Origin: a virus
Direction: 5' to 3' (one strand)
Length of the DNA stretch: 22,253 nucleotides
Virus record (IMG/VR): IMGVR_UViG_3300046777_002776
Span: 1 to 22,253 of that record
Under the pieces are notes generated by a model that was not told where the DNA came from, did not search any database, and was given only the letters and a program-made list of their open reading frames with translations. Below, in pieces: positions 21,426 through 22,253 of this stretch; position 1 is the first letter of the stretch; every line of letters begins with the position of its first letter. The position numbers were made by a program, and so were the translations under genes.

Positions 21426-21623
21426 ATGTCTGAAACGGTACAAAAGATTAATGATTTGTTTGCATCTTGGCAAACTGAAGATGAGAAGTTTGTAGGTGGA
21501 AATAGCGCAGCTGGAACCAGAGCACGTAAAGCACTTCAAGAACTGACTAAACTTGCAAAGGTACGTAGAGCAGAAATTTCAGAAGAAAAGAATTCGCGTA
21601 AAGAAGCAAAAGCAGCAGCATAA
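21426..21623 (+). CDS. Hc1-like histone-like protein (65 aa)
   Basis: MSETVQKINDLFASWQTED leads into VGGNSAAGTRARKALQELTKLAKVRRAEISEEKNSRKEAKAAA. The G-N-x-A-A-x-R-x-R pattern followed by L-K-A-K-x-x-R-x-E resembles the N-terminal region of bacterial histone H1-like Hc1 proteins, which compact DNA. The phage version lacks the long Lys/Ala tail of chlamydial Hc1. It may coat or organise phage DNA. AGAGGAG (21415-21421) lies 4 nt before the ATG, one of the stronger ribosome sites in the window. It forms a single-gene unit between two terminators. Confidence 0.82.
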   Translation: MSETVQKINDLFASWQTEDEKFVGGNSAAGTRARKALQELTKLAKVRRAEISEEKNSRKEAKAAA

Positions 21624-21629
21624 TAAATA
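21622..21629 (+). promoter_or_regulatory. Late-promoter-like AATAAATA before the membrane protein
   Basis: One mismatch to the late consensus, overlapping the previous stop. The expected start near 21635 falls inside the left arm of the next hairpin, so late RNA would carry an impaired stem and a leader of about 24 nt. Confidence 0.45.
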
Positions 21630-21632
21630 CAT

Positions 21633-21658
21633 GGGAGTGGTTGCTACTCCCTTTTTTT
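21633..21658 (+). terminator. Terminator fused to the next start codon
   Basis: GGGAGT (21633-21638) pairs with ACTCCC (21646-21651) around a 7-nt loop. Seven T residues follow (21652-21658), then ATG immediately at 21659. Confidence 0.88.
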
Positions 21659-22087
21659 ATGTTTAATTTCAACTTCGGAAAGAAGAAACCAGATAAGAAG
21701 CAGATAATCTTTATAAGCGCCATACTCAGTGGTATTGTAGCAACCCTCTCTCAATGCTCTGGAGTGCCCTCAGAGCGTCTCTGGGACCTCTTAGACGAGG
21801 TTCAAAGGAAGTTCTTCCCTCAGACCATAATCAATGATGTTCTGCTCCAAGAACCTGGTGTGATAGATAGAAGAGTAAAGAGGGACGTAGATAAAGCAAT
21901 TGAAGAATATGAACGCTTGACAGGAGACTCTGGAACACCTAGAATACCTTTGCCCAGGTTGATAGAGAAAGATCTGGATACTTCTAAGTGTTATACTGAA
22001 GAGTGTAAAAAACTTGGAGGTGAAATGAGACTCTGTGCTCCATGGGTTCCAGACTGCATAGACACTAATAAAAGTGTCACAGAGTGA
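21659..22087 (+). CDS. Membrane-anchored hypothetical protein (142 aa)
   Basis: I place the start at ATG 21659 rather than the in-frame TTG 21641 that lies inside the terminator hairpin. A basic start (FGKKKPDKK) precedes one hydrophobic span (QIIFISAILSGIVATLSQC, about 15-33), suggesting an N-terminal anchor with the remainder outside the cytoplasm. LSQC is not a proper lipobox because Gln is at -1. The C-terminal domain has four cysteines (SKCYTEECKKLGGEMRLCAPWVPDC) that could form disulfides in the periplasm. Function unknown; similar proteins occur near the lysis or tRNA region of cyanophages. Possible role in lysis or exclusion is speculation. Confidence 0.75.
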   Translation: MFNFNFGKKKPDKKQIIFISAILSGIVATLSQCSGVPSERLWDLLDEVQRKFFPQTIINDVLLQEPGVIDRRVKRDVDKAIEEYERLTGDSGTPRIPLPRLIEKDLDTSKCYTEECKKLGGEMRLCAPWVPDCIDTNKSVTE

Positions 22088-22130
22088 TTGACCAAGAGAC
22101 CCATTAGTGGTATTATTAAGGAGTGGTCAA
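22088..22130 (+). promoter_or_regulatory. Sigma70-type promoter for tRNA-Lys, within an inverted repeat
   Basis: TTGACC (22088-22093), a 17-nt spacer and TATTAT (22111-22116): five of six consensus bases in each box at optimal spacing. TTGACCA (22088-22094) is repeated inverted as TGGTCAA (22124-22130), so the repeat spans from the -35 to about the start site. The -35 begins right after the previous stop codon. Confidence 0.7.
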
Positions 22131-22169
22131 AAGAGACGACCAGTACCTTGATAACTTAATCCTCATAAT

Positions 22170-22241
22170 GGGTCTGTAACTCAATGGTAGAGTAACGGGC
22201 TTTTAACCTGGAAGTTGTGGGTTCAAATCCCACCAGACCCA
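22170..22241 (+). tRNA. tRNA-Lys (anticodon UUU)
   Basis: Acceptor GGGTCTG (22170-22176) pairs with CAGACCC (22234-22240), with discriminator A at 22241. The D-arm is ACTC/GAGT (22179-22182/22190-22193). The anticodon stem is ACGGG/CCTGG with a G-U pair and one A-G mismatch at its outer end. Loop CTTTTAA gives anticodon TTT (22202-22204). The T-arm is GTGGG/CCCAC with TTCAAAT. No CCA is encoded. It decodes AAA/AAG, in line with Lys-rich, A-rich phage genes. Confidence 0.93.
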
Positions 22242-22253
22242 TAAGGGAAATTA

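Noticed and set aside
21641-21658. TTG start for the membrane protein
   Set aside because: It falls inside the terminator hairpin and T-run; the ATG at 21659 is in frame and more plausible.
1-22253. CRISPR array or insertion sequence
   Set aside because: No regularly spaced repeats and no transposase-like ORF were found by reading; the only mobile-type genes are GIY-YIG endonucleases.

Overview
The window is AT-rich, densely packed and coded entirely on the + strand. It carries T4-type replication genes (DNA polymerase gp43, UvsX, helicase gp41, primase gp61) together with Hsp20, MazG, class Ia ribonucleotide reductase (NrdA, NrdB), a tRNA-Lys and T4-type late promoters (TATAAATA). This combination points to a T4-like myovirus of marine picocyanobacteria (a Prochlorococcus or Synechococcus cyanomyovirus). 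No photosynthesis gene is present here, so the host call is inference.

Layout. (1) 1-930: tail of an upstream gene, a late-promoter/terminator stretch, hsp20, a small Gly-rich ORF and another terminator. (2) 930-6969: an overlapping replication operon: two small Sm-like-looking proteins, gp43, uvsX, gp41, mazG and a 61-aa protein, closed by a terminator. (3) 6988-12336: an accessory block. Four late-type promoters lie 18-25 nt or so upstream of mosaic proteins whose N-termini look like T4 capsid-targeting peptides with prohead-protease sites. One of these carries a nucleotidyltransferase domain, two are Lys-rich and share a duplicated module, and a protein with nuclease-like signatures sits among them. 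(4) 12398-14283: a late virion-type protein with a perfect late promoter, two small conserved phage proteins, and a coiled-coil plus membrane-anchor protein. (5) 14397-18882: a sigma70-like promoter driving primase-nrdA-nrdB, with overlapping genes. (6) 18883-20550: a mobile-gene and small-gene cluster: a GIY-YIG/NUMOD homing endonuclease behind a 17-bp inverted repeat that encloses a late promoter, a 45-aa tagged miniprotein, several tiny ORFs and a second GIY-YIG-like protein. (7) 20551-22253: a folded non-coding element, a secreted lysozyme-like protein, an Hc1-like histone-like protein, a membrane-anchored hypothetical, and tRNA-Lys(UUU) with its own sigma70-like promoter.

How they work together. 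MazG and NrdAB would supply and sanitise dNTPs for the gp43/UvsX/gp41/gp61 replisome early in infection. Late promoters would switch on virion and packaged proteins. The two most interesting points are the hairpin-enclosed late promoter before the homing endonuclease, which matches the logic T4 uses to restrict such genes to late expression, and a set of candidate head-packaged proteins, including an enzyme-bearing one, with matching late promoters and predicted prohead-protease sites.
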